Below, piece after piece: positions 8,327 to 15,355 of a DNA stretch of 20,214 bases (the first letter of the stretch is position 1; the number at the start of each line of letters is the position of its first letter). Below the pieces are notes generated by a model. That model was not told where the DNA came from. It ran no database searches and was given only the letters and a program-made list of their open reading frames with translations. Source of the DNA: an uncultured Fenollaria sp. (GTDB lineage: Bacteria > Bacillota > Clostridia > Tissierellales > Peptoniphilaceae); contig NZ_CAMJVK010000030.1 of NCBI RefSeq assembly GCF_946221515.1, positions 1 through 20,214 on the forward strand, read 5' to 3'. The position numbers and the translations under genes are program-made.

Positions 8327-8337
8327 GAGGTGTTTTA

Positions 8338-8931
8338 ATGTCAAGTTTAAACGGACCAAGAGTAAGAACGGTCAGAAGATTAGGCTTAAATGTCTATGGA
8401 TTAGCGAAAGCTAATAAAGGTATGAAAAAAGGAGCTGCACGTTCAGATAAGAAATTATCTAACTACGGACTTCAATTACTAGAAAAGCAAAGATTAAGAG
8501 CTTACTACGGAGTGCCAGAAGTTCAATTAAAGAAGGCATTCTTAAAAGCTAAGAAATCTAAGGACCAAACAGGTCACGCTCTTATCAAATTACTAGAAAC
8601 AAGATTAGATGCATTTGTTCTTAGAGCAGGATTTGCTCAATCAATCAGACAAGCAAGACAAATGGTTGTTCACGGACACATCCTTGTTGATGGTAAGAGA
8701 GTAGATAAACCAGCTTATCAATTACAAGTTGGACAAAAGGTTAGCTTAAAAGAAAAATCAAGATCAAACGAAATGTTCAAGGAAAACTTCCAAACAGTTG
8801 TTGGAAACTCATATCCTTACATCGAAAAAGATATTGATAAATTTGAAGCTGTTCTAGCAAGATTACCAGAAAGAGAAGAAATTCCAATAGAAATCGAAGA
8901 CGTTTACGTAGTAGAATATTATTCTCATTAA
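8338..8931 (+). CDS. rpsD: 30S ribosomal protein S4, cysteine-free form
   Basis: S4 is a primary 16S rRNA-binding protein that nucleates assembly of the 30S body. The 197-residue product shows the family core KLSNYGLQLLEKQRLRAYYG near 40-60, followed by the S4 RNA-binding domain (LETRLDAFVLRAGFA, then RQARQMVVHGHILVDGKRV). It ends with the usual IEIEDVYVVEYYSH tail. The N-terminus lacks the four cysteines of zinc-binding S4 forms. I place the start at the ATG at 8338, with GAGGTG at 8327-8332; the longer frame from 8293 begins before or at the transcription start. The gene stands alone with its own promoter and terminator rather than in the S13-S11-S4-rpoA cluster. Whether a second S4 gene exists elsewhere cannot be told from the window. 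Confidence 0.95.
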   Translation: MSSLNGPRVRTVRRLGLNVYGLAKANKGMKKGAARSDKKLSNYGLQLLEKQRLRAYYGVPEVQLKKAFLKAKKSKDQTGHALIKLLETRLDAFVLRAGFAQSIRQARQMVVHGHILVDGKRVDKPAYQLQVGQKVSLKEKSRSNEMFKENFQTVVGNSYPYIEKDIDKFEAVLARLPEREEIPIEIEDVYVVEYYSH

Positions 8932-8937
8932 TAAATT

Positions 8938-8969
8938 AGCTCTCAGTACATATGTGCTGAGAGCTTTTT
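8938..8969 (+). terminator. Rho-independent terminator of rpsD
   Basis: A stem of about 12 bp pairs 8938-8949 (AGCTCTCAGTAC) with 8954-8965 (GTGCTGAGAGCT), with one G-U pair and a 4-base loop, followed by TTTTT. It lies 6 bases after the rpsD stop codon. Confidence 0.93.
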
Positions 8970-8995
8970 CATGTATATACTTATTTTATTTTAAT

Positions 8996-9017
8996 GGCGG
9001 AGCAATCCGTCTTTTTT
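8996..9017 (+). terminator. Possible second, tandem terminator after rpsD
   Basis: GGCGGA (8996-9001) pairs with TCCGTC (9006-9011), with one G-U pair, around a GCAA tetraloop and is followed by six Ts. It reads as a short terminator on the plus strand. Its T run covers the TAA stop of the minus-strand lipoprotein gene. On the minus strand the stem has an A-C mismatch and no T run, so it is unlikely to end that transcript. Confidence 0.5.
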
Positions 9018-9897
9018 AATATGTGAAAACTTTGTCGTTTTCTGTAATTATGGCTTCGTGAGTATTTTCGCCCATGTCTTGATTGTACTTTTTCATTATG
9101 TAGTCGTAAAGATCTTTCTTTGAGCTAAACTTAAGCAATTGATATGGCTCTTGGAAGCTTAATTTTTCTAAGAAATAGATTTTGCCTTGATTTTCATACA
9201 TAAGTCCAGTGTGACCAATGAACAAAATGTTTCCGTCAATCTCATCATTTGAGTTTAAGTAGACAGAAACTACTTTTACATCTTCATTCTTAAATTTAAT
9301 ACCTCTTTCATTAAACTCATTAATAATTAGATCTTCATACTTTGCTTTTTCATCTTTAATATTGATTGGGGCATAGTAAGTAATAAATTTCTTTAATTCA
9401 TCTTCATTAAATAATTTTTTGTCGCTTATTGCTTTTTTATCAAAATCCAAAACAGAAGATTTATCTTCAATTTCTTTAGCAATGTCTAAGTTATGCTTCA
9501 TAAGTGTAAATGTTGTTATTCTGCAGTTAACGCCTAAGAAATCAGGATTTTCTTCTGCAAATTTATCCATGCTATTATAATAAGCAACTTCATCATTATA
9601 CTTAGTGAAGTCACTAGCCAGTTCATTTGCATCCGCACTTTCGTTGTACTCATCAAGATTTTTAATGAATGCATTTACGTCTCCATCGTCAAGGCCCTTA
9701 TCACTAAGAGTCTTTTTTAATTCGTTTTTGGTCTCATCCTTTGTAAGATTAGTGTACATTATAGTGTCGTCGTCCTTGTCATTTGGCTCCTCAGTCTCGT
9801 TAGCAGCTGGACCATCTGCATCATTAGTCTTAGGCGAGCATGAGACAAGTAGGGCCGCCATAGACAATGCTAATAGAATTTTAAATATATTTTTCAT
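9016..9897 (-). CDS. Predicted lipoprotein resembling DUF4300 family
   Basis: The 293-residue product has a lipoprotein signal peptide: MKNIFK, a hydrophobic core and the lipobox LVSC with C20 as the modified cysteine. Residues 21-45 form a polar, acidic linker, so the folded domain is tethered outside the membrane. The domain contains YTNL (48-51), VNCRITTF (123-130), an HTG (229-231) and FLEKLSFQEPYQ (242-253), a pattern I associate with the uncharacterised DUF4300 lipoproteins. The ordered Cys125, His229 and Glu244 would suit a papain/NlpC-like cysteine hydrolase fold, but this is only inference. GAGGTGG at 9902-9908 precedes the ATG. It has its own perfect-consensus promoter and no clear terminator on its own strand. 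Confidence 0.8.
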   Translation of the reverse strand: MKNIFKILLALSMAALLVSCSPKTNDADGPAANETEEPNDKDDDTIMYTNLTKDETKNELKKTLSDKGLDDGDVNAFIKNLDEYNESADANELASDFTKYNDEVAYYNSMDKFAEENPDFLGVNCRITTFTLMKHNLDIAKEIEDKSSVLDFDKKAISDKKLFNEDELKKFITYYAPINIKDEKAKYEDLIINEFNERGIKFKNEDVKVVSVYLNSNDEIDGNILFIGHTGLMYENQGKIYFLEKLSFQEPYQLLKFSSKKDLYDYIMKKYNQDMGENTHEAIITENDKVFTY

Positions 9898-9915
9898 ATA
9901 ACCACCTCAATTAAA

Positions 9916-9944
9916 ATTATAATTTACTCATAAGCACTTGTCAA
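9916..9944 (-). promoter_or_regulatory. Perfect sigma-A promoter for the lipoprotein gene
   Basis: On the minus strand TTGACA (9944-9939), 17 bases, and TATAAT (9921-9916) match the consensus exactly. The start of transcription would be near 9909, one or two bases before the ribosome binding site, so the leader is only about 12 bases long. Confidence 0.88.
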
Positions 9945-9948
9945 TTAG

Positions 9949-9980
9949 GTAAAGCTTACAAAATAGTAACAATTTTACTA
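9949..9980. promoter_or_regulatory. Pair of GTAA/TTAC inverted repeats between divergent promoters
   Basis: GTAA-agc-TTAC (9949-9959) and TAGTAA-caatt-TTACTA (9964-9980) lie just upstream of the lipoprotein promoter and 54 bases or more before the apeB promoter. They share GTAA/TTAC half-sites and their centres are 18 bases apart, so they might be operator sites for one regulator. Chance is a real alternative in AT-rich DNA. Confidence 0.35.
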
Positions 9981-10033
9981 TAATTATAAATTTCACCATG
10001 ATTATATCGGTGGAGATGTATAAACTCTTTATC

Positions 10034-10062
10034 TTGACATAAAATAAAGCATCGTTTATAAT
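10034..10062 (+). promoter_or_regulatory. Perfect sigma-A promoter for the apeB operon
   Basis: TTGACA (10034-10039), a 17-base spacer and TATAAT (10057-10062) match the consensus exactly. The transcript would start near 10069, leaving about 20 bases before the ATG at 10090. Confidence 0.9.
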
Positions 10063-10089
10063 TGAATTATATAAAAAGGAGGAATCGAT

Positions 10090-11379
10090 ATGAATTCAAA
10101 AGATTTAGCAATGGATTTAATTAATTTTATTGACGCAAGTCCATGTGCCTTTTTTGCTGTTAAGGCAATTGAAGAAGAACTAAATAAGAATGACTATAAA
10201 GAACTTAAAGAAGAGGACAAGTGGGACTTAGACTTAGGCGGAAAGTACTTTGTAAAGAAGAATGATTCAGCTATCTTAGCTTTTGACTTGCCAAAGACTA
10301 AGGAAAATCTTGCTTTTAAGATAATCGCATCTCACTCAGATAGCCCATGCTTTAGAATAAAGCCAGTAGCTGATATATATCAAAACGGCTATCATAAGTT
10401 AAATACTGAGGTTTATGGTGGTGCCATCTTGCACACATGGTTTGACAGAGCCTTATCATTAGCTGGTAGAGTATATACAAAGAATGAAAAGGACGCACTT
10501 CATCCTCATATGCACCTTGTAAATATTGACAAGGACTTAATGAGCATAGTAAGTCTATGTATACATCAACACAGAGAAGTGAATAAGGGTTTTGAAATAA
10601 ATGCTCAAAAGGATACACTTCCAATTCTTGAACTAATTAATGATACTATGGAAAAACTTAAATTGGAAGATATTTTAGCAAAAGAACTAAAAGTATCTAG
10701 AGAAGATATCCTTGATTTTGATTTATTCTTATACGATAGAGAAGGCGGTAAGATACTTGGTTTAAATGACGAGTTTATGCAAATAGGTAGACTTGACAAC
10801 TTAGCTATGGCTCATCTTTCATACAAGGCTTTATTAGCTAACGATGCTTCAGATGCTATCAATCTAATCTATGTTTCAGACAACGAAGAAGTTGGTTCTA
10901 TGACTAAGCAAGGCGCTAACAGTCCATTCTTAAAGAATGTAATGAGAAGAGTAGTACTAGCACTTGGCTTAGATGATGAAGAATTTTACAGAGCAAAGGC
11001 AAAATCATTTATGATATCATCTGACCTTGCTCATGCTTATCACCCAAACTATCCTGAAAAGTGTGATATAACAAACTTACCTAAGATGGGCGAGGGCGTT
11101 TGCATCAAGTATGCTGCAAATCAAAGCTACACATCAGATGCAGAGTCAGCTTCTGTATTTAAGCAATTTGCAGAAAAAGCTGGAGCAAAGGTACAAGCTT
11201 TCTTAAACAGATCAGACGTTCGTGGCGGCTCAACTATTGGCCCAATAAGCTCAACACAATTAGATATAAAATCAGTGGACATTGGTAACCCAATACTTGC
11301 TATGCACTCAGTTAGAGAGTTTGGCAGCGTTGAAGATCATTATAATTTGTATAAGATATTTACAGAATTTTTTAAATAA
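10090..11379 (+). CDS. apeB: M18 family aminopeptidase (aspartyl aminopeptidase type)
   Basis: This cytoplasmic metallopeptidase removes N-terminal residues, with acidic residues typical for the family, from peptides. The 429-residue length is normal. The metal-binding and catalytic framework is complete: SHSDSP with H82 and D84, RLDN with bridging D236, DNEEVGS with E266 and E267, SSDLAHA with D312, and MHSVRE with H406. RGGSTIGPI (378-386) is another family signature. An AAGGAGG site (10076-10082) and a perfect promoter precede it. Its stop overlaps the next start (TAATG), so the following membrane-protein gene is likely translationally coupled. I use apeB as the usual symbol for this family in Firmicutes; the precise substrate range is not shown by the sequence. 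Confidence 0.95.
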   Translation: MNSKDLAMDLINFIDASPCAFFAVKAIEEELNKNDYKELKEEDKWDLDLGGKYFVKKNDSAILAFDLPKTKENLAFKIIASHSDSPCFRIKPVADIYQNGYHKLNTEVYGGAILHTWFDRALSLAGRVYTKNEKDALHPHMHLVNIDKDLMSIVSLCIHQHREVNKGFEINAQKDTLPILELINDTMEKLKLEDILAKELKVSREDILDFDLFLYDREGGKILGLNDEFMQIGRLDNLAMAHLSYKALLANDASDAINLIYVSDNEEVGSMTKQGANSPFLKNVMRRVVLALGLDDEEFYRAKAKSFMISSDLAHAYHPNYPEKCDITNLPKMGEGVCIKYAANQSYTSDAESASVFKQFAEKAGAKVQAFLNRSDVRGGSTIGPISSTQLDIKSVDIGNPILAMHSVREFGSVEDHYNLYKIFTEFFK

Positions 11380-12398
11380 TGAAAAATAAAAAAACGAAGA
11401 TTTTTTCCTTAGTTGTCATCATTCTGTCCATTGTAGTCGTATTATTAAGCGCCTACTTCATAGACGGACCAGAAAAGATAATATCAACAGTCAGGCAAGC
11501 TAATGGATATTACCTACTATTAGCAGCCTTCTTGATATTTTTATTTTGGTTTTTCGGATCACTTTCGCTTAACGCTTTACTTAAAGTATTAGGCGCCAAG
11601 ATTAGACAAGTTGATGCATTTAAAGTAACTATGACGGGTGCATTCTTTAACGCAATTACGCCATCATCAACTGGTGGTCAACCGATGCAAGTCTTGAGAA
11701 TGAGGGACTTTGGCCTAGCACCAGGGCTTTCATCATCTGTAGTTATTTTACTATTGATAATAAATAATGTAGTTACGCTTATTTTAGGACTATTCTCAAT
11801 TTATTATTCTTATCAAAGTCTTGGAAAGACATGGTTTACAGGTCTTATGATGATACTTGGCGTTGCTTTAAGCGTTTTAGTAACCTTATTAATAGCGAGC
11901 GTAATAATATTTCCAAGAAAAAGCAAAAAGATTATAGTTAAGGTCATAGGGTTTTTTAATAAGAAAGATGCAAAGGAAAAAATTGAAAGGCTTGATAAGC
12001 AGATAGATTCATTCTACGATTCATTTAGAGTATTTAAAAGGGAAGGGCTGTATAAGCTTATACCGTGCGCGATTTTTGTAGCTCTTCAAAATATATCCTT
12101 ATGGTCAATACCACATGTGGTTTTCGCTGCTTTTGGCGGAGTGACAAGTGATATTGTTCTAAGTGTATGTGCAGCTTGTATGGTCGCCTTGATATCAGGT
12201 TATGTACCACTACCAGGTGCAGCCTTAGGCGCAGAAGGTGCTTTTTTAGGTATATTCGGGCCACTTTATAAAAATATCTCATCCATTGCCATAGTAGTAA
12301 TACTTTGGAGGGTATTTACATTTTATGCACCAATCATAGTTGGAGCGCTATTTACAGTTAATTTTAGGACAGAAGAAGAGGTAGAAAAAAATGAATAA
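11379..12398 (+). CDS. LPTS-type (YbhN/UPF0104) flippase-like membrane protein
   Basis: This 339-residue integral membrane protein has seven to eight hydrophobic segments (about 8-28, 44-70, 85-95, 117-144, 153-178, 226-250, 256-280, 300-327). The TPSSTGGQP motif (94-102) followed by MQVLRMRD, and PLPGAALGAEGAFLG (277-291), identify the lysylphosphatidylglycerol synthase transmembrane domain, PF03706-like. There is no C-terminal aminoacyltransferase domain, so it is not a full MprF; stand-alone members are thought to act in lipid or polyprenyl-linked translocation, but this one's cargo is unknown. The start shares one base with the apeB stop and has no evident ribosome binding site, which suggests re-initiation. 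It overlaps the next gene by 8 bases. Confidence 0.88.
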   Translation: MKNKKTKIFSLVVIILSIVVVLLSAYFIDGPEKIISTVRQANGYYLLLAAFLIFLFWFFGSLSLNALLKVLGAKIRQVDAFKVTMTGAFFNAITPSSTGGQPMQVLRMRDFGLAPGLSSSVVILLLIINNVVTLILGLFSIYYSYQSLGKTWFTGLMMILGVALSVLVTLLIASVIIFPRKSKKIIVKVIGFFNKKDAKEKIERLDKQIDSFYDSFRVFKREGLYKLIPCAIFVALQNISLWSIPHVVFAAFGGVTSDIVLSVCAACMVALISGYVPLPGAALGAEGAFLGIFGPLYKNISSIAIVVILWRVFTFYAPIIVGALFTVNFRTEEEVEKNE

Positions 12399-13068
12399 CG
12401 AAGAAAAAAAGTATGTGCCAAGCGTTGAAACTACTCTTAGAAGACACGTACAAAAGGTGCCTGAAGCCGTTTATAGATGCTCGGGCATAAATATAAAGGG
12501 CAAAAGAATAAAGTCATTAGTTTTCTCAACAGACGTTGCCATCATTAGAAATACCAATGCAGATGGGGTTATAGCTGTATATCCATTCACACCAGAGCTA
12601 TCTATAACTAAGGCGATACTTGATGTATCACCAGGACCTGTTTTTGTAGGCGTTGGTGGAGGCTTAACTACTGGACAAAGAAGTATACAGATAGCTTTTC
12701 AAGCAGAATTATATGGAGCCTTTGGTGTAGTGGTTAACGCACCCATGAAGAACGAAGTAATTAAAGAGATGTCTGAGTATATTGACATACCTGTCATAGC
12801 GTCCATTGCTTCATACAACGACGATATTGAAGGCAAGATCAATGCTGGAGCAAGGATACTTAACATAGCTGGTGGCAAAGACACAGCAAACTTAATTAGA
12901 CATGTAAGAAAGATTGTTGGAGATAAGTTTCCTATCATAGCTACAGGCGGCCACAGTGATGAGCATATACTTGAGACTATAAATGCAGGAGCAAACTGTC
13001 TTTCATACACACCGAGAACATCACCAGAGATACTAGAAGACATCATGATTGCTTATAGAGACAAATAA
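12391..13068 (+). CDS. Uncharacterised TIM-barrel protein (often labelled hydrolase)
   Basis: This 225-residue protein has a beta/alpha-barrel pattern. Strand-like segments end in VGVGGGLTTG (86-95), then VVVNAP (113-118), IPVIASI (133-139), ARILNIAGG (154-162) and PIIATGGHSDE (181-191). The last two resemble the phosphate-binding loops of HisA/HisF/TrpC-like barrels. The stretch KSLVFSTDVAIIRNTNADGV (41-60) is highly conserved in a clostridial family that I remember being annotated only as hydrolase or beta/alpha-barrel protein; no reaction is established. A GAGGT site (12378-12382) precedes the ATG. It overlaps the upstream flippase-like gene by 8 bases and ends the apeB operon at a strong terminator. 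The ligand is probably a phosphorylated metabolite, by inference. Confidence 0.85.
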   Translation: MNNEEKKYVPSVETTLRRHVQKVPEAVYRCSGINIKGKRIKSLVFSTDVAIIRNTNADGVIAVYPFTPELSITKAILDVSPGPVFVGVGGGLTTGQRSIQIAFQAELYGAFGVVVNAPMKNEVIKEMSEYIDIPVIASIASYNDDIEGKINAGARILNIAGGKDTANLIRHVRKIVGDKFPIIATGGHSDEHILETINAGANCLSYTPRTSPEILEDIMIAYRDK

Positions 13069-13075
13069 TGTAATT

Positions 13076-13100
13076 CACCTCTAGCTATAGAGGTGTTTTT
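13076..13100 (+). terminator. Rho-independent terminator of the apeB operon
   Basis: CACCTCTA (13076-13083) pairs perfectly with TAGAGGTG (13088-13095) around a GCTA loop and is followed by TTTTT. It lies 7 bases after the stop of the TIM-barrel gene. Confidence 0.93.
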
Positions 13101-13156
13101 CATGTGCTAATGATTTCATTCAATCGATTAAGACTCTTATATTTACTAGACTTGTA

Positions 13157-13185
13157 TTGAAAAAAATTATTGTTTATGATATAAT
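13157..13185 (+). promoter_or_regulatory. Extended -10 sigma-A promoter for the cvfB to prs run
   Basis: TTGAAA (13157-13162), 17 bases, and TATAAT (13180-13185) form a strong promoter, helped by an extended -10 TG at 13177-13178. Transcription would start near 13192. It is the only promoter I could read for the seven-gene run that follows; internal promoters were not excluded. Confidence 0.85.
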
Positions 13186-13214
13186 TATCATGAAATTTTA
13201 TGTAGAGGTATTAA

Positions 13215-14045
13215 ATGAACAATTTAGGAAAAACAATTGAAGCAAAAGTAATTAATCACAAAGCTGATGAATATATTCTTGAAGACTTTGATAAAAACAC
13301 TTATCATATTAAGTCTAATGAAAAGAATTATGACATAGGAGATACTGTTAAAATTTTCAACTATCCAGTTGATAATGAGATTGTATCTACTTTTCGCATG
13401 CCATTTATAGAACTAGGCGAGATTAGAGAGCTAAAGGTAGTCAGCAAGACAAGGATAGGCTACTTCTTAAACATGGGCCTTGATAAGGACGTCTTGCTAC
13501 CATTTTCAGAGACAATAAGAGAGCCAAAACTTAACTCTATGGTTCTAGTCAAGCTATATATAGATAAGTCTGGTAGACTTGCGACAACTATGAAGATAAG
13601 AAAGACTTTAGAGAGATCTAGTGGTATTCATAAAGGTGACATTGTAGATGGTGTTATTTATAATATTTCTAGAGAATTTGGCTTATTTGTTGCAGTTGAC
13701 GACAAATATGAAGCCATGGTTCAAAAGAAGGATGTCTTTGAAGACTACGATCTAGGTGAGAGAATGAAGTTTAGGGTACAAGCTGTTCGCGACGACGGAA
13801 GGCTTATACTAAGTACTAAGCTTGAAAAGTCGGCTTATGACGAGCACAAGAGTGATTCACTAAGGGTTTATGAAATACTACTAAAGAATAAAGGAAAGAT
13901 GAATTACGCAGATAAGAGCGATCCTGACGAGATTAGGAAGGTTTTTAACATGAGTAAGTCATCATTTAAAAGGGCAATCGCCATTTTGTATAGACAAAGA
14001 AAAATAATTATTAATGACGATTCCATCGAAATTAAGGAGGATTAA
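13215..14045 (+). CDS. CvfB family S1-domain RNA-binding protein
   Basis: This 276-residue protein has the CvfB/YitL layout. An N-terminal S1-like barrel (about 1-60) is followed by a second (about 66-130) and a canonical S1 domain (about 138-203, beginning KGDIVDGVIYNISREFGLFV). A C-terminal winged helix (about 212-272) contains YEILLKNKGKMNYADKS and SSFKRAIAILYRQ. In Staphylococcus aureus CvfB binds RNA and influences virulence gene expression; the role here is presumably RNA binding. The ATG has GAGGT at 13205-13209. Its last codons contain the AAGGAGG site of the next gene, which starts one base after the stop, so it heads a tight operon. Confidence 0.88.
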   Translation: MNNLGKTIEAKVINHKADEYILEDFDKNTYHIKSNEKNYDIGDTVKIFNYPVDNEIVSTFRMPFIELGEIRELKVVSKTRIGYFLNMGLDKDVLLPFSETIREPKLNSMVLVKLYIDKSGRLATTMKIRKTLERSSGIHKGDIVDGVIYNISREFGLFVAVDDKYEAMVQKKDVFEDYDLGERMKFRVQAVRDDGRLILSTKLEKSAYDEHKSDSLRVYEILLKNKGKMNYADKSDPDEIRKVFNMSKSSFKRAIAILYRQRKIIINDDSIEIKED

Positions 14046-14046
14046 T

Positions 14047-14541
14047 ATGTCAGTAAAAATTAACACAGAAGTAATTGAAATGATGCTTTTCTTTTGGCAA
14101 AGCATTTCAGAAAGAGAAAAGGTTTCTGAAGACTACATCAGAAGCGTAGCAGAAAGAGATGAGATGAAATACACATTCTGCGAAGGTTTCAATGAAGAAT
14201 CAGTTAGAAAAGTATTATCAGCTATATCAAATAACGAACTTTTAAGCGACGCTTCAAAAGAAGAAAAGAAATTCTGGAATAACAATATGTGGATGACAGA
14301 AGACTTAGGCGTTGTTAACATGATGGTTGAGCCAATCAAAAAACTTAACCTAGACGTAATTGACGCAGATAAGACACTTATCTTTGTTCCAGGACATTTA
14401 GAAGAAAAATATATTGACGGAGACACTATAGTAGTGAACTTCTTCAAAATAAGTGTAGATATCTTCGGAGGAACAGGAGCAGTTACAGTTAACGGTAAGG
14501 ATTTCAAAGACTATATCGTAGACTTAGTTAAAGCTAATTAA
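14047..14541 (+). CDS. Small conserved protein of unknown function (TDE2712-like)
   Basis: The 164-residue soluble protein is rich in acidic residues and Met/Trp/Phe and has no signal peptide or membrane segment. Residues 1-62 look helical (EMMLFFWQSISEREKVSE, then EESVRKVLSAISN), followed by KFWNNNMWMTEDLG (75-88) and MMVEPIKKLNLD (92-103). A beta-rich end contains IFVPGHLEEKYIDGDTIVVNF (112-132). I tentatively connect this pattern with the TDE2712 family, which has no known function. I start at the ATG at 14047 because AAGGAGG at 14034-14040 is correctly spaced; an in-frame ATG at 14014 would run 32 bases into cvfB without a binding site. It lies between cvfB and an ABC ATPase in one operon. 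Confidence 0.8.
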   Translation: MSVKINTEVIEMMLFFWQSISEREKVSEDYIRSVAERDEMKYTFCEGFNEESVRKVLSAISNNELLSDASKEEKKFWNNNMWMTEDLGVVNMMVEPIKKLNLDVIDADKTLIFVPGHLEEKYIDGDTIVVNFFKISVDIFGGTGAVTVNGKDFKDYIVDLVKAN

Positions 14542-14563
14542 TCTATTAAACACAGGAGGAAAT

Positions 14564-15355
14564 ATGGAAATATTAAAAGTAGAGCACTTATCTAACGCTT
14601 TTGACGGGAAAGAAATCTTAAAAGATGTAAACTTTTCTGTCAATTCTGGCGAAATCATTGGCTACATTGGACCTAATGGAGCTGGTAAATCAACAACTAT
14701 AAAAATAATTATGGGTCTAAATAGAGATTACTACGGAGATGTTTCTGTATTTGGAAAGAATATTAAGAACTCACTTGATTATAAGAAGAGGATAGGTTAC
14801 GTGCCAGAAGCAAGTGAAGTTTATGAGAATTTAACTGCAAGAGAAAACATAGAGCTAAATGCAGCTCTATATGAAATTGATCTAGAAAGTGCAGTCAATA
14901 GGGCCAAGACTATGCTTGAAGTGCTTGATATGAAAGACGCGATGGATTCACAAATATCATTATTTTCAAAAGGTATGAGGCAAAAGTATCTATTTGTCTT
15001 GTCACTATTACACGATCCAGACATAGTCTTTCTAGATGAGCCACTGAGCGGTATAGACGCAAACTCTGTACTCGTTATAAAAGAAATTCTTGCTACACTT
15101 AAGAATAAGGGCAAGACTATATTTTACTCATCACATATCTTAGAGGTAGTTGAAAAGTTATCTGACAAGATTATACTTTTACAAAATGGCAAAGTTATCT
15201 TGAACGACAGTATTGACAATATCAAAAAATCACTAAATAACAGCGAGGACAATGAAGAATCACTTGAAAATATATTTAATGAAGTAACTGGTTTTACTAA
15301 TCATAAAGAATTAGCGGAAGAATTTGTTGCGGCTATGGGTGAGAGCGATGTTTAA
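14564..15355 (+). CDS. ABC transporter ATP-binding protein
   Basis: This is the nucleotide-binding subunit of an ABC transporter, 263 residues long. Walker A is GPNGAGKST (36-44), the Q-loop region is around YVPEASEVYENLT (79-91), the signature is the FSKGMRQK variant (134-141), Walker B is DIVFLDEP (153-160) and the switch His is H191. The FSKGM signature and the single-domain layout are common in ABC-2 type and Ecs-like exporters. AGGAGG (14554-14559) precedes the ATG. The 3' end overlaps the permease gene by 8 bases, so the two are almost certainly made together. The C-terminal 50 residues are acidic and variable. The substrate is unknown. Confidence 0.93.
   Translation: MEILKVEHLSNAFDGKEILKDVNFSVNSGEIIGYIGPNGAGKSTTIKIIMGLNRDYYGDVSVFGKNIKNSLDYKKRIGYVPEASEVYENLTARENIELNAALYEIDLESAVNRAKTMLEVLDMKDAMDSQISLFSKGMRQKYLFVLSLLHDPDIVFLDEPLSGIDANSVLVIKEILATLKNKGKTIFYSSHILEVVEKLSDKIILLQNGKVILNDSIDNIKKSLNNSEDNEESLENIFNEVTGFTNHKELAEEFVAAMGESDV

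Noticed and set aside
8293..8337. 15-residue N-terminal extension of ribosomal protein S4
   Set aside because: The ATG at 8293 lies at or before the predicted transcription start, the extra residues do not resemble S4, and the ATG at 8338 has a GAGGTG site.
9605..9901. 98-codon open frame on the plus strand opposite the lipoprotein gene
   Set aside because: It is a Ser-rich antisense shadow of the lipoprotein coding sequence with no ribosome binding site or recognisable domain.
9979..9988. TATAATTATA palindrome as a PerR/Fur-type box
   Set aside because: It is only a 10-base AT palindrome and does not extend into the 15-base PerR/Fur pattern; expected by chance in such AT-rich DNA.
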